A DNA stretch of 64,000 nucleotides, taken from Pseudomonadota bacterium. Its GTDB lineage: Bacteria; Pseudomonadota; Gammaproteobacteria; JAKAQQ01. A model generated the notes under the pieces. The model was not told the origin of the DNA and searched no databases. It saw nothing but the letters and a program-made list of their open reading frames with translations. Location of the stretch: positions 1 to 64,000 of the forward strand of contig JAJZIH010000010.1 of NCBI GenBank assembly GCA_021810635.1. The letters are read 5' to 3'. Both the position numbers and the translations under genes were made by a program. Below, in pieces: positions 10,473 to 21,335 of this stretch. The first letter of the stretch is position 1. Every line of letters starts with the position of its first letter.

Positions 10473-11117
10473 GTGAGTCCGGAGTGCGCCAAAAGACCAG
10501 CGATCCTTGAGCGGGAAACTCTCATTTTGAGCGCAGCACGGCGTGTTTTCCTGGAACTGGGCTTTGTCAGTGCCACCATGGATGCCATCGCAGACATGGC
10601 TGGAGTTTCCAAGCAAACCGTCTACAACCACTTTGGCTCAAAGGAGGAACTCTTTGCTTCCATGGTCAGGTCCGGTTGCAAGGAGATTCTGACTGTGCTC
10701 CAGATGGGCGCGGACCGGGGAGACCCGGAGCAGACGCTGCGCAGCATGGGACGGCGATTTTTGGAAATGGCACTTCAGCCGGAAAAGCTTGCATTGCGCC
10801 GGGTCCTTCTGGGTGAGATTGCCCAGTTCCCGGAGCTCGGCCAGATCTATTACCGTTCCGGACCGGCGTTTTTGCGAGGCCAGCTGGCCGAATACCTAGA
10901 AAAACAGGATCGGAACGGTTTTCTCGTGGTGGCGGATCCCCAGCTGATGGCCGACCAGTTCGTCGGCATGCTGTCCGTGTGCCTGATGAAGGCTGAACTC
11001 GGCATCAAACCGGAAATGAACCCGGACGAGCGCGAGCGCTATATCGACCACGCGGTGGGTCTCGTGATGAGTGTCACTCGGCCGGGAACCGCCACCCTGC
11101 CTGGGAAACCGGGCTGA
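10473..11117 (+). CDS. TetR/AcrR family transcriptional regulator
   Basis: HTH: ATMDAIADMAGVSKQTVYNHFGSKEELF. Confidence 0.92.
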   Translation: MSPECAKRPAILERETLILSAARRVFLELGFVSATMDAIADMAGVSKQTVYNHFGSKEELFASMVRSGCKEILTVLQMGADRGDPEQTLRSMGRRFLEMALQPEKLALRRVLLGEIAQFPELGQIYYRSGPAFLRGQLAEYLEKQDRNGFLVVADPQLMADQFVGMLSVCLMKAELGIKPEMNPDERERYIDHAVGLVMSVTRPGTATLPGKPG

Positions 11118-11122
11118 ACCGG

Positions 11123-12628
11123 ATGTCTCGAGTGCGCTCATTCTGGTGGATTTTGGGGATCGGGGGATTGTTGCTCCTGTCCGGTTGCACGATCGGTCCC
11201 CGGTTCCATCGGCCACCCCCGCCACCGGTGAGCCGGTATACCGCAGGCGCCACTCCTGCCGGAAGCCGGAACTATCCGGGAGTTGCCCGTCAGTCCTTCA
11301 TCAAAGGAAAACCGGCCGGATCCCGGTGGTGGCGACATTTCCGAAACGCCCGGCTCAATGACCTAGTGGCGGACGCTCTACGGAACAATCCGGGGCTGCA
11401 TTCCGCGACTGCCGTTTTGGCGGAGGCCCATTATGCCTTGCGTGCCGACCAGGGGATTTTCTTTCCCCAGGTTTCGCTGGGGCTCAGCGGAGAGAGAAAT
11501 CGTGGCTCGGGAGCCACTTCCGGCGGGGTTTTCAGCCCCCCGCTTTTCGACCTGTACAACGGGGGGGTGTCGGTCAGTTATTACCCGGATATTTTCGGCC
11601 TCAATCGTCTTCTGACCAATCAGGCCAGGGCGCAGGAAGCGTTGGCCCGTGATGAACTGGATGCGGCGCGACTGACGCTTGAGGGTAACGTTCTGGATAC
11701 GTATTTCGACTGGGTCGCCCTGAACAGCGAAATCCGTGCACAGGAAAAAAGCATCTCGGACCAGCATCGGCTCCTATCCTTGGTCCAGAAAAGTTACCGG
11801 TTGGGCGCCGACTCCCTGCTGGACGTCGAGAATCAGAAGAGCGCCCTGGCGACGGCCGAGGCCGTCCTGCCACCACTCGAAACCGACCGGGCCGACGAGG
11901 CGCACTTGCTGGCCATTTACCTCGGCCGGTTTCCGGCACAACTCCAGCACCTCCCGATGACCGGTTTCAGCGCGATTCACCTCCCCGGCCACCTGCCCCT
12001 GACGCTGCCCTCCCGTCTGGTCCTGGCCCGTCCTGACATCCGCGCCGCCGAGGCCCAGCTCGTTGCGGCGAATGCAGCGGTTGGACAGGCGGTGGCTCGC
12101 ATGTATCCGCTGATCCAGTTAACCGCTAGCGCGGGAGTGGAAAGCAACTCCTGGTCCGATCTCTTCCTGTCGGCGAGCCGGATCTGGAACGTGGCCGCCA
12201 CTCTCACGCTTCCGATATTCGAGGGGGGGACACTCGTTGCTGAAAAGAATGAAGCCGAGGCGTCCTACCAGTCCATTTTTGCGAACTACCAGTCAACCGT
12301 TCTCAATGCCTTTGGCGAGGTCGCCAACGTGCTGCGCGCCCTGGAACATGATTCAAGCACCGACGATGCCGACCGGCGGGCACTCTTGGCGGCCCGGCGG
12401 GCTTTTTCCCTCGTCCGTGTGGAATATGCAGCGGGAGCGGTTGACTACCTCAGCGTGCTGACCACGGAAACCCAACTGGAACAGGCTCGAATTGCCGAAA
12501 TCAGCGCGCATCTGCAGCGTTATGCCGATACGGTCGCCCTTTATGTCGCACTGGGCGGCGGTGGGCTGTCCGATCGCCGCGCCCCGTCTTCACTCGCAAC
12601 CCACACCGTTCCGAGAGACACCCCATGA
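11123..12628 (+). CDS. RND efflux outer membrane lipoprotein, NodT/OprM type
   Basis: Lipobox-like LLLLSGC, WWRHFRNARLNDLVADALRNNPGL, RPDIRAAEAQLVAANAAVGQAVA. Confidence 0.9.
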   Translation: MSRVRSFWWILGIGGLLLLSGCTIGPRFHRPPPPPVSRYTAGATPAGSRNYPGVARQSFIKGKPAGSRWWRHFRNARLNDLVADALRNNPGLHSATAVLAEAHYALRADQGIFFPQVSLGLSGERNRGSGATSGGVFSPPLFDLYNGGVSVSYYPDIFGLNRLLTNQARAQEALARDELDAARLTLEGNVLDTYFDWVALNSEIRAQEKSISDQHRLLSLVQKSYRLGADSLLDVENQKSALATAEAVLPPLETDRADEAHLLAIYLGRFPAQLQHLPMTGFSAIHLPGHLPLTLPSRLVLARPDIRAAEAQLVAANAAVGQAVARMYPLIQLTASAGVESNSWSDLFLSASRIWNVAATLTLPIFEGGTLVAEKNEAEASYQSIFANYQSTVLNAFGEVANVLRALEHDSSTDDADRRALLAARRAFSLVRVEYAAGAVDYLSVLTTETQLEQARIAEISAHLQRYADTVALYVALGGGGLSDRRAPSSLATHTVPRDTP

Positions 12629-13728
12629 TCAAGTCAAAGAAAAGGATTCTTGTGCGCACCGGGATCGTGGTCCTGGTTGCTTTGGTCCTGCTCTTGGGGA
12701 TCAAGTTTTGGCTCGGTTACGAGCAATACCAGGCAATGGCCCGGCGCGGACCCATGCCGGTCAGTGTGACCGTGGCTTCCGTCAGTTCCATGTCCTGGCG
12801 AACCGAGTTTCATGCCGTGGCGGATCTCCTGGCGGTTTCCGGGGTCGAACTCACACCCCAGCTTTCCGGAGAGATTACGTCCCTTGATTTTCATTCCGGG
12901 GAATATGTGCATCGGGGCCAGTTGCTGCTGGAAATCGACAATTCAAACCAGCTGGCCCAGCTGGCCAGCGACCACGCGGCCCAACAACTCGCGGAAGTGA
13001 ATTATCGAAGGGATCAGCGCCTGTACCAGGCAAAGGCGGTCAGCCGCTCGGTCCTGGATACCGCGATCGCCGACCGAAACAGCGCGCGAGCCGCCGTGGC
13101 CAATGACGAGGCCACCCTGCGAAAACTAGCCTTTCGGGCTCCGTTCTCAGGCTGGATTGGCGTTCGAGACGTCAGTCTGGGACAGTACCTGACGCCCAGC
13201 ACCACGATTGCAGCACTGAACGTCTGGAATCCGCTGAGGGTCCAGTTTACGGTTCCGCAAAACCAGATGCCGCTGCTTCACCCGGGTCAAACCGTCCGGC
13301 TGACCGTCGATTCATATCCGGATCAGGTTTTCAAGGCCCGGGTGATTGCCCTGAGTTCCCGGGTTAATCCGGCCACCCGCAATATCACCGTGGATGCGGA
13401 TCTGGCGAACGCACACGATCTTTTGCGCCCCGGCATGTTTGGAGAGGTGACGATCCGCCTGGGGAAACCCCAGATGCGGCTCGTGGTTCCGCGTGAGGCG
13501 ATCACGTACAGTACGTTTGGCGACTACGTCTACGTCATCCACCACCGGAAGTTCCCGGACGGCCAGCGGCTGCCCGTGGCCATTGCAACCTCGGTCCGGA
13601 CCGGTGCCACACGGGGTGTCCGGACTTCGGTCCTCAGCGGACTGAAACTGGGAGAGCAGGTCGTCGTGGCTGGACAAGTCAAGCTGAGAAGCGGAATGCC
13701 GGTCGTTTTCCATCCGGCTTCGCACTGA
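12625..13728 (+). CDS. RND efflux periplasmic adaptor (membrane fusion) subunit
   Basis: Biotinyl-lipoyl-like and hairpin region; FRAPFSGWIGVRDVSLGQYLTPSTTIAALN; overlaps flanking efflux gene. Confidence 0.9.
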   Translation: MIKSKKRILVRTGIVVLVALVLLLGIKFWLGYEQYQAMARRGPMPVSVTVASVSSMSWRTEFHAVADLLAVSGVELTPQLSGEITSLDFHSGEYVHRGQLLLEIDNSNQLAQLASDHAAQQLAEVNYRRDQRLYQAKAVSRSVLDTAIADRNSARAAVANDEATLRKLAFRAPFSGWIGVRDVSLGQYLTPSTTIAALNVWNPLRVQFTVPQNQMPLLHPGQTVRLTVDSYPDQVFKARVIALSSRVNPATRNITVDADLANAHDLLRPGMFGEVTIRLGKPQMRLVVPREAITYSTFGDYVYVIHHRKFPDGQRLPVAIATSVRTGATRGVRTSVLSGLKLGEQVVVAGQVKLRSGMPVVFHPASH

Positions 13729-13743
13729 CCCCGAGGAGCGCCT

Positions 13744-16700
13744 GTGCGGTTTACCGATCTGTTCATCCGCCGGCCGGTCCTCGCGACCGCCCTCAACCTT
13801 GTTGTTCTGATCCTGGGGTTGCGAGCTTGGACGGGCATGACCGTCGAGGAGTATCCGCCCGTCACCAGCACGCTCATCACCGTGACCACCGCCTATCCCG
13901 GTGCCGATCCCCGGACGATCCAGGGTTTCGTGACAGCACGTCTGGAACAAGCCATCGCCCAGGCACCGGGCATTGACTACATGACGGCGGTCAGTGCCGA
14001 AGGGCTTTCGACCGAAACCGTCTACATGAAGCTCAACTACAACCCCAATGCGGCGGTGGCCCAGATCCTCTCCAAGGTTCAGCAGGTACAAAACCAGCTT
14101 CCTCCAGGGACCCTGTCTCCGGTCATCAATGAGACGGTCGGGGACCAGACCGCCCTGATCTACCTGTCCTTCTACAGCCGGACGCTCAATCAGCAGAAAG
14201 TCAATGACTATGTCCTGCGCGTGGCCCAGCCGATGATTCAGGGGGTGCCGGGAGTGGGCGAGGCCCAGATCGTCCCAGCCGGGACCGGACCGAGCGGGAA
14301 CAGTTTCGTGTTGCGGGCCTGGCTCAATCCGAACCGCATGGCAGCGCTCGGCATCTCTCCGGCCATGGTTTCGGCTGCCCTGGCGAGCAACAATTTCATC
14401 AGTACGGTCGGGAGAACCAAGTCCGGCGGGGTTGCACAGATCATCAGTGCCGAGACCTCGATCAACAATGTGAATGCCTTCAAACAGCTGGTTGTCGCCC
14501 AAGTGGGCAGCACGCTGATCCATCTGTCGGACATTGCCCGGGTCACCCTGGGTGCCCAAAATTACAATCAGGCGGTCTTTTACAACGGTACGCCGGCCGT
14601 CTTCATCGGCGTCTTCCCGTCGCCTGGCGCCAACAGCCTGACCGTTGCCGATGGGGTTCACCGGGCGTTTGCCCGCATGAAAAGAAACTTGCCTCCGGGG
14701 ATCCATGTGGCCATTCCCTATGATGGCAGTCGTTTTATCGTCGAATCCGTCCACGAGGTGATGGTCACGATCGCCATCACGCTCGCCATTGTCGTTGTGG
14801 TGATCTTCCTGTTTTTAGGGTCGCTCCGCTCCCTGACCATCCCGGCGGTCGCCATTCCGCTTTCGATCATCGGTGCGGGCATTTTCATGTCCCTCGCTGG
14901 ATATTCGGTCAACCTGCTCACCCTTCTGGCCGTCGTGCTCGCGATCGGCCTCGTTGTCGACGATGCCATCATTGTCGTGGAGAACATTCATCGGCTGATG
15001 GAAACCGGCCTATCGGCACGGGAAGCCGCCCTGCAGGGCGCGCGCGAACTGTCCTCACCGATCCTCGTCATGGCCACAACGCTGGCGGCGGTTTTCGCGC
15101 CGATCGGGCTGACCGGGGGACTTACGGGTACCCTGTTTTCGCAGTTTGCCTTTACCCTGGTTTTTGCCGTGGCGGTTTCCGCTCTGGTGGCCCTCACGCT
15201 TTCGCCGGTGCTGTCGTCGAAAGTCCTGCGCCCGGCCAAAAGCCATGGTTTCGCCCACTGGACGGACGCCACCTTTGAGCGGTTCCGCAAGACCTATGTC
15301 CGTTCACTGGAAATCGTCATCGAGTATCGGGCCGCGCTTCTGATCGTGATTGTGGCCATCCTGGTCGCGATCCCGGTTTTTTTCCTGAATATCCCGTCTG
15401 AATTGGCGCCGACCGAAGACCAGGGTCTCTTGCTGGTCGCGGCCACGGCCCCGCCGACCGCGACTTTGCATTACCTCAATCACTATGCCGCCCAGATCCG
15501 GGCCGTTTTCCAGTCGTTTCCAGAAACCAAGCAGGTTTTTCAGATCAATGGCATCTCCCTGACCGGCGGGGCCGGCAACAACGCCAGTGTCAATGGCATG
15601 AAACTGGTCAGCTGGCAGGATCGCTCGAAAACACAGATGCAGCTTCTGGCCCCCCTGCAGGCCAAACTCAACCGGTTGACGGGCGTTCAGGCGGCGGCCT
15701 TCCAAAAACCGACGCTCCCGGGCTCGCCGACCGGCTTTCCGGTTCAGTTTGTTTTGACCTCGAGCGGGTCGTACCTGACGCTCGACCACCTAGCCTCGGA
15801 AATGATCGGCCGGGCCATGCAAAGCCACCTGTTCCTGTTTTTGACCAAGGATCTGCGGTATGACAATCCGCAGATCCAGCTCAGGATCCACCGCAACTTG
15901 GCGGCCAGCATGGGAATCACCATGGCTGATCTGAGCGATAACCTGAGCCCGTTGCTCAGTGGCAACTATGTCAACCGTTTCAACCTGAACGGACGCAGTT
16001 ACAAGGTCATTCCCCAGGTGCCGGACCGCTACCGGGCGTATCCGAACATGCTGAAACGCTACTACGTCCCCACCGGGTCGGGAGCACTGGTCCCCCTGTC
16101 GACACTGGTTTCGGTCCATAGGGTGACCGAACCTGAGTTTCTACCCCAGTTCCAGCAGCTGAATTCCACGACTGTGGAAGGCGTCATGGCCCCAGGGGTG
16201 ACTCTGGGCCAGGCCCTGTCCTACCTCCGGACCCTTGCCCACCAGATCCTGCCGCGGGGGTTCAGCTACGATTACGCCGGATTGTCCAGACAATTCATGC
16301 AGGAGGGCAATGCCTTCCTGGTGACCTTTCTTCTCGCGGTGATTCTGGTATACCTCCTGCTGGCCATGCAGTTCGAGAGTTTCCGGGATCCGCTGGTTGT
16401 CATGATCACCGTTCCCATGGCCATTTCGGGTGCACTCGTCTTCATGTATTACGGGGCGGCCACGATCAACATCTATACGGAAGTAGGGCTCGTCACCCTG
16501 ATCGGCCTGATCACGAAACAAGGGATTCTGATCGTCCAGTTCGCCAATACGATCCAGGAAAACGAGGGGCTCGACCGCAGCCGGGCGGTTGTCCAGGCAT
16601 CGAGCATCCGCCTACGTCCGATTCTGATGACCACGGGTGCAATGGTCTTTGGTGCGGTCCCGCTGATTCTCGCGGTCGGCCCGGGCGCTGTCAGTCGCTT

Positions 16701-16815
16701 CGACATGGGATTGGTGATTGCGGCCGGACTCTCCATCGGGGCCCTGTTTTCACTTTACGTCGTCCCCGTTTTTTATTCCTACCTGGCGACGGCCAAGTCG
16801 CGCGAGGTCCACTGA
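13744..16815 (+). CDS. RND efflux transporter permease (AcrB/MexB-type)
   Basis: 1023 aa; RFTDLFIRRPVLATALNLVVLILG, VVDDAIIVVENIHR, GLVTLIGLITKQGILIVQFAN; GTG start. Confidence 0.93.
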   Translation: MRFTDLFIRRPVLATALNLVVLILGLRAWTGMTVEEYPPVTSTLITVTTAYPGADPRTIQGFVTARLEQAIAQAPGIDYMTAVSAEGLSTETVYMKLNYNPNAAVAQILSKVQQVQNQLPPGTLSPVINETVGDQTALIYLSFYSRTLNQQKVNDYVLRVAQPMIQGVPGVGEAQIVPAGTGPSGNSFVLRAWLNPNRMAALGISPAMVSAALASNNFISTVGRTKSGGVAQIISAETSINNVNAFKQLVVAQVGSTLIHLSDIARVTLGAQNYNQAVFYNGTPAVFIGVFPSPGANSLTVADGVHRAFARMKRNLPPGIHVAIPYDGSRFIVESVHEVMVTIAITLAIVVVVIFLFLGSLRSLTIPAVAIPLSIIGAGIFMSLAGYSVNLLTLLAVVLAIGLVVDDAIIVVENIHRLMETGLSAREAALQGARELSSPILVMATTLAAVFAPIGLTGGLTGTLFSQFAFTLVFAVAVSALVALTLSPVLSSKVLRPAKSHGFAHWTDATFERFRKTYVRSLEIVIEYRAALLIVIVAILVAIPVFFLNIPSELAPTEDQGLLLVAATAPPTATLHYLNHYAAQIRAVFQSFPETKQVFQINGISLTGGAGNNASVNGMKLVSWQDRSKTQMQLLAPLQAKLNRLTGVQAAAFQKPTLPGSPTGFPVQFVLTSSGSYLTLDHLASEMIGRAMQSHLFLFLTKDLRYDNPQIQLRIHRNLAASMGITMADLSDNLSPLLSGNYVNRFNLNGRSYKVIPQVPDRYRAYPNMLKRYYVPTGSGALVPLSTLVSVHRVTEPEFLPQFQQLNSTTVEGVMAPGVTLGQALSYLRTLAHQILPRGFSYDYAGLSRQFMQEGNAFLVTFLLAVILVYLLLAMQFESFRDPLVVMITVPMAISGALVFMYYGAATINIYTEVGLVTLIGLITKQGILIVQFANTIQENEGLDRSRAVVQASSIRLRPILMTTGAMVFGAVPLILAVGPGAVSRFDMGLVIAAGLSIGALFSLYVVPVFYSYLATAKSREVH

Positions 16816-16851
16816 CCTGGATGGCGCCATCAGGCGCGTGCCGCGCGTTCC

Positions 16852-17742
16852 TCAGGGTCCGGGGAAGTGCCCGTTTTGGTAGTCCGTGAGGACCGTCTCC
16901 ATTTCCTCTTGGCTGTTCGTGACAAAGGGCCCGTACTGGACGATGGGCTCCCCCAGTGGGTGGGCGGCCAGAAACAGGGCCCGGGCCCCATCGGGCCCCG
17001 CGAGACAGGTCACAGTCGGGCCCGGGGTGGTGATGATCAGCACGGATGACGGCACCCACCGGAAGGGCGGTACAGATCCGATCGCGAGACTCCCTTCATA
17101 GGGGTACAGCACCGCCTGTTCATCCGGCCCGACCGTACAGGCAAAGACCGCTCCGGGCTGGAGTTCCAGATCCGCGAAACAAGGTTCCGTCACCGGGGAG
17201 GTCAGAGGTCCTCGGAGGACCCGGTCGCGCCAGATGACCTTCCCGGAGAGAATGCGGACCCGGCAGCCGGGGCCCCAGTCTCCGTCCGGAATCTCCCGTT
17301 TGCCAAGGTCCCGGTAGCTGGCCATCACCTGTTTTCTGGATCGCGGCAGGTTGATCCAGAGCTGGAACCCGCGCAGTCTGCCTTCCTGCTGCAGGGGCAT
17401 TTCGGAATGCACAATGCCCCGTCCCGCGGTCATCCATTGGGCGCCACCCGACTCGAGGGTTCCCTGGTGCCCGAGATGATCCTCATGGCGGAGTTTTCCT
17501 TCCAGGAGATAGGTGACGGTCTCAAAGCCGCAGTGCGGATGCGAGGGAAATCCCGCGATGTATTCCTGGGGTTGGTCGGTGCCGAACTCATCAAGCATCA
17601 GAAAGGGATCTGCGTAGAGCCCGGCGCGCTGACCGATGCTGCGGCGGATTTTGACGCCCGCTCCATCCCAGGTTTCGCGAGCGGGAAGCACCGAGCCGAT
17701 GGCTCGCTGGGCGGCTTCGCTGCTTTCATGGCCCACGGTCAT
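16852..17742 (-). CDS. Pirin family protein
   Basis: GFPSHPHCGFETVTYLLEGKLRHEDHLGHQGTLESGGAQWMTAGRGIVHSEMP. Confidence 0.92.
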   Translation of the reverse strand: MTVGHESSEAAQRAIGSVLPARETWDGAGVKIRRSIGQRAGLYADPFLMLDEFGTDQPQEYIAGFPSHPHCGFETVTYLLEGKLRHEDHLGHQGTLESGGAQWMTAGRGIVHSEMPLQQEGRLRGFQLWINLPRSRKQVMASYRDLGKREIPDGDWGPGCRVRILSGKVIWRDRVLRGPLTSPVTEPCFADLELQPGAVFACTVGPDEQAVLYPYEGSLAIGSVPPFRWVPSSVLIITTPGPTVTCLAGPDGARALFLAAHPLGEPIVQYGPFVTNSQEEMETVLTDYQNGHFPGP

Positions 17743-17870
17743 GAGACATTCTAGCCGATTCGGTAAAGACCGCTGCAGACGGGATCGGCGCTCCTCAATC
17801 CGCGTCATCAGGTAAAATTCCGGTGAAGCCCGATCCCGATTGCCATCCCCACCGCTCGACGGGGTTTGCC

Positions 17871-19190
17871 ATGCACCAAAACCCGAACGGAGAAAGAATC
17901 CGTGTCCGTCCTGGGCATGGACTTCAGGTTCCCGCATTCCCGCTCATTCCATTCATTGAGGGAGATGGCATTGGGGCGGATATTGGACCCGTTTGCCGCA
18001 AGACGGTCGATACGGCCGTCCACCGGGCCTATGGGAACTCCCGTCGGCTCCTTTGGCATGAGGTTCTGGCCGGAGGAAGGGCCCGCAGCCGCGATCCCGG
18101 AGGGGACCTCCTGCCTCCGGCTACGCTCGATGCCTTGCGGGATGAGGTCGTATCCCTCAAAGGGCCACTCGCCACCCCGGTCGGGGAGGGCTGGCGGTCC
18201 CTCAATGTCACCATCCGGCAGGCACTCGATCTTTATGCCTGTGTGAGGCCCATCCGTTATTTTCCGGGAGTGACCAGTCCGGTGCGCCATCCGGAATCCG
18301 TCGACATGATCGTGTTTCGGGAAAATACGGAGGATATCTATACCGGCATTGAATGGCCGGCGGGAAGCGATTCGGTCAGGAAGGTCTTGGGTTTCCTGGA
18401 GAAAGACATGGGGATTCCCAAGCCGCAGTTTGCGGAAACCATGGCCCTGGGCCTCAAGCCCGTCTCCCGGCAGGGATCCGAACGATTGATCCGGAAAGCG
18501 ATCCAGGAGGCACTCCTTCGAGGACGACGGTCGGTGACCCTCGTGCACAAGGGGAACATCATGAAATACACGGAGGGTGGGTTTTGCCGCTGGGGGTACG
18601 ATCTGGCCGTGCGCGAGTTCGGGGCGGAGCCGCGTCAGGGGGCCCGGGGAGTCTGGATTCCCCGTCCGGCGGGTGGAACCGCCGTTCATCTGGAGGACCT
18701 CATTGCCGATAATTTTTTTCAGCAGGCCCTCCTGAATCCGGGGCAGTACGATGTCATTGCCACGCTCAACCTGAATGGGGATTACCTGTCCGATGCGCTC
18801 GCCGCCCAGGTCGGCGGGATCGGAATTGCGCCCGGTGCCAACATCGGGGACGGCGTGGCTGTTTTTGAGGCCACCCATGGCACCGCGCCGGATCTGGCCG
18901 GGACCGATACGGCTAATCCCTGCTCGCTTTTGCTGTCCGCCGAGATGCTGTTGCGGTATATCGGCTGGATTGAGGCAGCCGACGGCCTGATGCGGGGCAT
19001 CCGCGGTGCCCTTTCCCATGGTTTCTGGACGCCGGACCTGATTCATGGCGCCCGGGCCCTGCATGGACAGGGGGTCACACCGGGTTTGGTCAGCCAGTCG
19101 GAGACCGGTTTCCCGATCCATCCCGTGGGAACCCGGGGGATGGGAGAAGCCGTCTGCCTCTATATGGACGTTGAAGAAAACCTCAGGTAA
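17871..19190 (+). CDS. icd: NADP-dependent isocitrate dehydrogenase
   Basis: FIEGDGIGADI, FRENTEDIYTGIEW, LNLNGDYLSDALAAQVGGIGIAPGANIGDGVAVFEATHGTAPD. Confidence 0.93.
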   Translation: MHQNPNGERIRVRPGHGLQVPAFPLIPFIEGDGIGADIGPVCRKTVDTAVHRAYGNSRRLLWHEVLAGGRARSRDPGGDLLPPATLDALRDEVVSLKGPLATPVGEGWRSLNVTIRQALDLYACVRPIRYFPGVTSPVRHPESVDMIVFRENTEDIYTGIEWPAGSDSVRKVLGFLEKDMGIPKPQFAETMALGLKPVSRQGSERLIRKAIQEALLRGRRSVTLVHKGNIMKYTEGGFCRWGYDLAVREFGAEPRQGARGVWIPRPAGGTAVHLEDLIADNFFQQALLNPGQYDVIATLNLNGDYLSDALAAQVGGIGIAPGANIGDGVAVFEATHGTAPDLAGTDTANPCSLLLSAEMLLRYIGWIEAADGLMRGIRGALSHGFWTPDLIHGARALHGQGVTPGLVSQSETGFPIHPVGTRGMGEAVCLYMDVEENLR

Positions 19191-19222
19191 GGTAGAAGGC
19201 GAGCCGGTGTCAGCGAAGTGAC

Positions 19223-19903
19223 GTGCGAATGGTCCCCATCCGTGTTCTCCTGATTGACGATCAACAGCTCATCCGGGCCGGCGTCCGCCGGATCCTCGGG
19301 GAATGCCGTGAGATCGAGGTCGTGGGGGAGGCCGCCACGGGTGAGGAGGGGCTGGCCCAGGCGAGACGGCTCCGGTGCGATGTGGTCCTGATGGACATTC
19401 ATATGCCGGGCATCGGTGGGCTCGAGGCCACCCGGAGACTCAAAACGCTCAACCCCCCTCCCGCGGTGATCGCGCTTTCCGTTTCCGGACAGGAGCCTTA
19501 TCCGAGTCACCTGTTCGCGGCCGGGGCCGAAGGGTATCTCAGCAAGGACTGTGCCTCGGACGAGGTGGTGGAGGCGGTCCTGGCGGTTCGGTCGGGAAAG
19601 CGCTACATCAGCCGGGATGTGGCACAGGATTATGCGCTCTCCCATGCGGTGGCGGCCCCGGCAGGTGCCTCGACACTGAGCTTGAGCTGTCGGGAAACGG
19701 AGATTCTCACCCTGACCTGCCAGGGTCGGAACACCAAGGATATCGGCAATCTCCTGCATATCAGCCCGGCCACGGTCCGTACCTATCGGCATCGGATCTA
19801 CGGAAAACTGGGCGTCCGGACTTCCGTGGAGCTTTTGCGCGAGGCCTGGAACCACGGGCTGATTCCGGACGAACCGGGTACCGAACCGCCGTTGGCCCGC
19901 TGA
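19223..19903 (+). CDS. NarL/LuxR family response regulator, UvrY/GacA-like
   Basis: IRVLLIDDQQLIRAGVRRIL, DVVLMDIHMPG receiver, LuxR HTH (LSCRETEILTLTCQGRNTKDIGNLLHISPATVRTYRHRIYGKLGV); synteny with uvrC-pgsA. Confidence 0.88.
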   Translation: MRMVPIRVLLIDDQQLIRAGVRRILGECREIEVVGEAATGEEGLAQARRLRCDVVLMDIHMPGIGGLEATRRLKTLNPPPAVIALSVSGQEPYPSHLFAAGAEGYLSKDCASDEVVEAVLAVRSGKRYISRDVAQDYALSHAVAAPAGASTLSLSCRETEILTLTCQGRNTKDIGNLLHISPATVRTYRHRIYGKLGVRTSVELLREAWNHGLIPDEPGTEPPLAR

Positions 19904-19904
19904 C

Positions 19905-21335
19905 GTGCCTTTTCTCCAGAACCGTACTCGGGCACCGGATTTCCCTTCGGATGGCGTTTGGTTCAATGTGCCACGGCCAGTCCGCCTCGAGGATTGCCGG
20001 GGGCGGATCGTCCTCCTCGATTTCTGGACGTATTGCTGCATCAACTGCTTGCATATTCTTCCCGACCTTCGCTTCCTGGAAGCCGCGTATGGGGATCGCC
20101 TGCTTATCATCGGCATCCATTCTCCCAAGTTCACCCAGGAAAAAAAGAATGAGCAGGTGGGTTTGGCGATCCACCGCCATGACATCCGGCATGCGGTCTT
20201 TCACGACGCGTCCATGCATCTTTGGCAGGCCTACGGGGTACATGCCTGGCCGACCCTGGTGTTACTGGACGACCAGGGTCGCTTGGCCTTTGCAACCTCC
20301 GGCGAGGGGCAGCGCGGTGTCCTCAAGGCCGCCATCGACCAGCTTCTGGCCGAGGTGAAAGAGCCCCGGGCCACGGGTTTCCTCGAGCCGGAAACCGCTC
20401 CGCAGACCGGCCGGCTGCGCTTCCCTGCCAAGCTGGCTTGGGGAGAGGATCAGCTGTGGATTGCCGACACGGGACATCATCAGATCGTGGGGGTCGATTC
20501 CAGAGGTTGCGAAACCCGGCGGTGGGGGAGAGGCCAGGCGGGTTTTTCGGACGGAACCGGGGATTCCGCCTGTTTCAACGAACCCCGGGGTCTCGCCATC
20601 GACCACCAGCTGGTTTGGATCGCGGATACCGGCAATCACGCGTTGCGCGTCCTCGACCTGAAAAAAGGAGAGATCCGGACCGTTCTGGGCGACGGGACCC
20701 AGGCCGGGGACCGGCTGAGCCCCGATGCGCCCAGGCCCATCCCGTCAGGGACGCGCCTCAACTCTCCATGGGATCTCGTGATCCGGGAGCGGATGCTTTA
20801 CATGGCCATGGCGGGGTCCCATCAGATCTGGAGTTTCCATCCGGATCACGGAACGGGAGGAGTACTGGCCGGGACGGGACAGGAAGCACTCACCGACGGT
20901 TCTTACGAAGAAGCCGCATTTGCTCAGCCCTCGGGATTGGGCGGGGGTGCCAAGCCTGAACTCTATGTGGCCGATTCGGAGAGTTCCGCGATTCGGTGCC
21001 TGGATACTGTGAACCGCCGCGTGACGACCCTCATGGGGCGGGGACTTTTTGACTTCGGCGACCGCAACGGGGGACTCCGGACCGCCCGGCTGCAGCATCC
21101 CATGGGCGTTGCGCAGATCGGCGACAAGATCTGGATCGCCGACTCCTACAATTCGAAAATCAAGATCCTGGACCCCGGGAAAGGGAAAATCCGCAGTTTG
21201 TCCATCGGTGAGGCACTGAACGAACCCGAAGCAATTCTCGCCACCCCATGGGGGATTTTCGTAGCGGACACGAATCACCACCGTATTCTGCGCATCGATC
21301 CGGAACGGGAATCGGCCCAGCTTTTTTATGGCTGA
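19905..21335 (+). CDS. Thioredoxin-like + NHL-repeat protein (NHLRC2-like)
   Basis: VLLDFWTYCCINCLHILPDL thioredoxin-like CxxC followed by repeated LWIADTGHHQIV/VWIADTGNHALRVLD/IWIADSYNSKIKILD NHL repeats. Confidence 0.85.
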   Translation: MPFLQNRTRAPDFPSDGVWFNVPRPVRLEDCRGRIVLLDFWTYCCINCLHILPDLRFLEAAYGDRLLIIGIHSPKFTQEKKNEQVGLAIHRHDIRHAVFHDASMHLWQAYGVHAWPTLVLLDDQGRLAFATSGEGQRGVLKAAIDQLLAEVKEPRATGFLEPETAPQTGRLRFPAKLAWGEDQLWIADTGHHQIVGVDSRGCETRRWGRGQAGFSDGTGDSACFNEPRGLAIDHQLVWIADTGNHALRVLDLKKGEIRTVLGDGTQAGDRLSPDAPRPIPSGTRLNSPWDLVIRERMLYMAMAGSHQIWSFHPDHGTGGVLAGTGQEALTDGSYEEAAFAQPSGLGGGAKPELYVADSESSAIRCLDTVNRRVTTLMGRGLFDFGDRNGGLRTARLQHPMGVAQIGDKIWIADSYNSKIKILDPGKGKIRSLSIGEALNEPEAILATPWGIFVADTNHHRILRIDPERESAQLFYG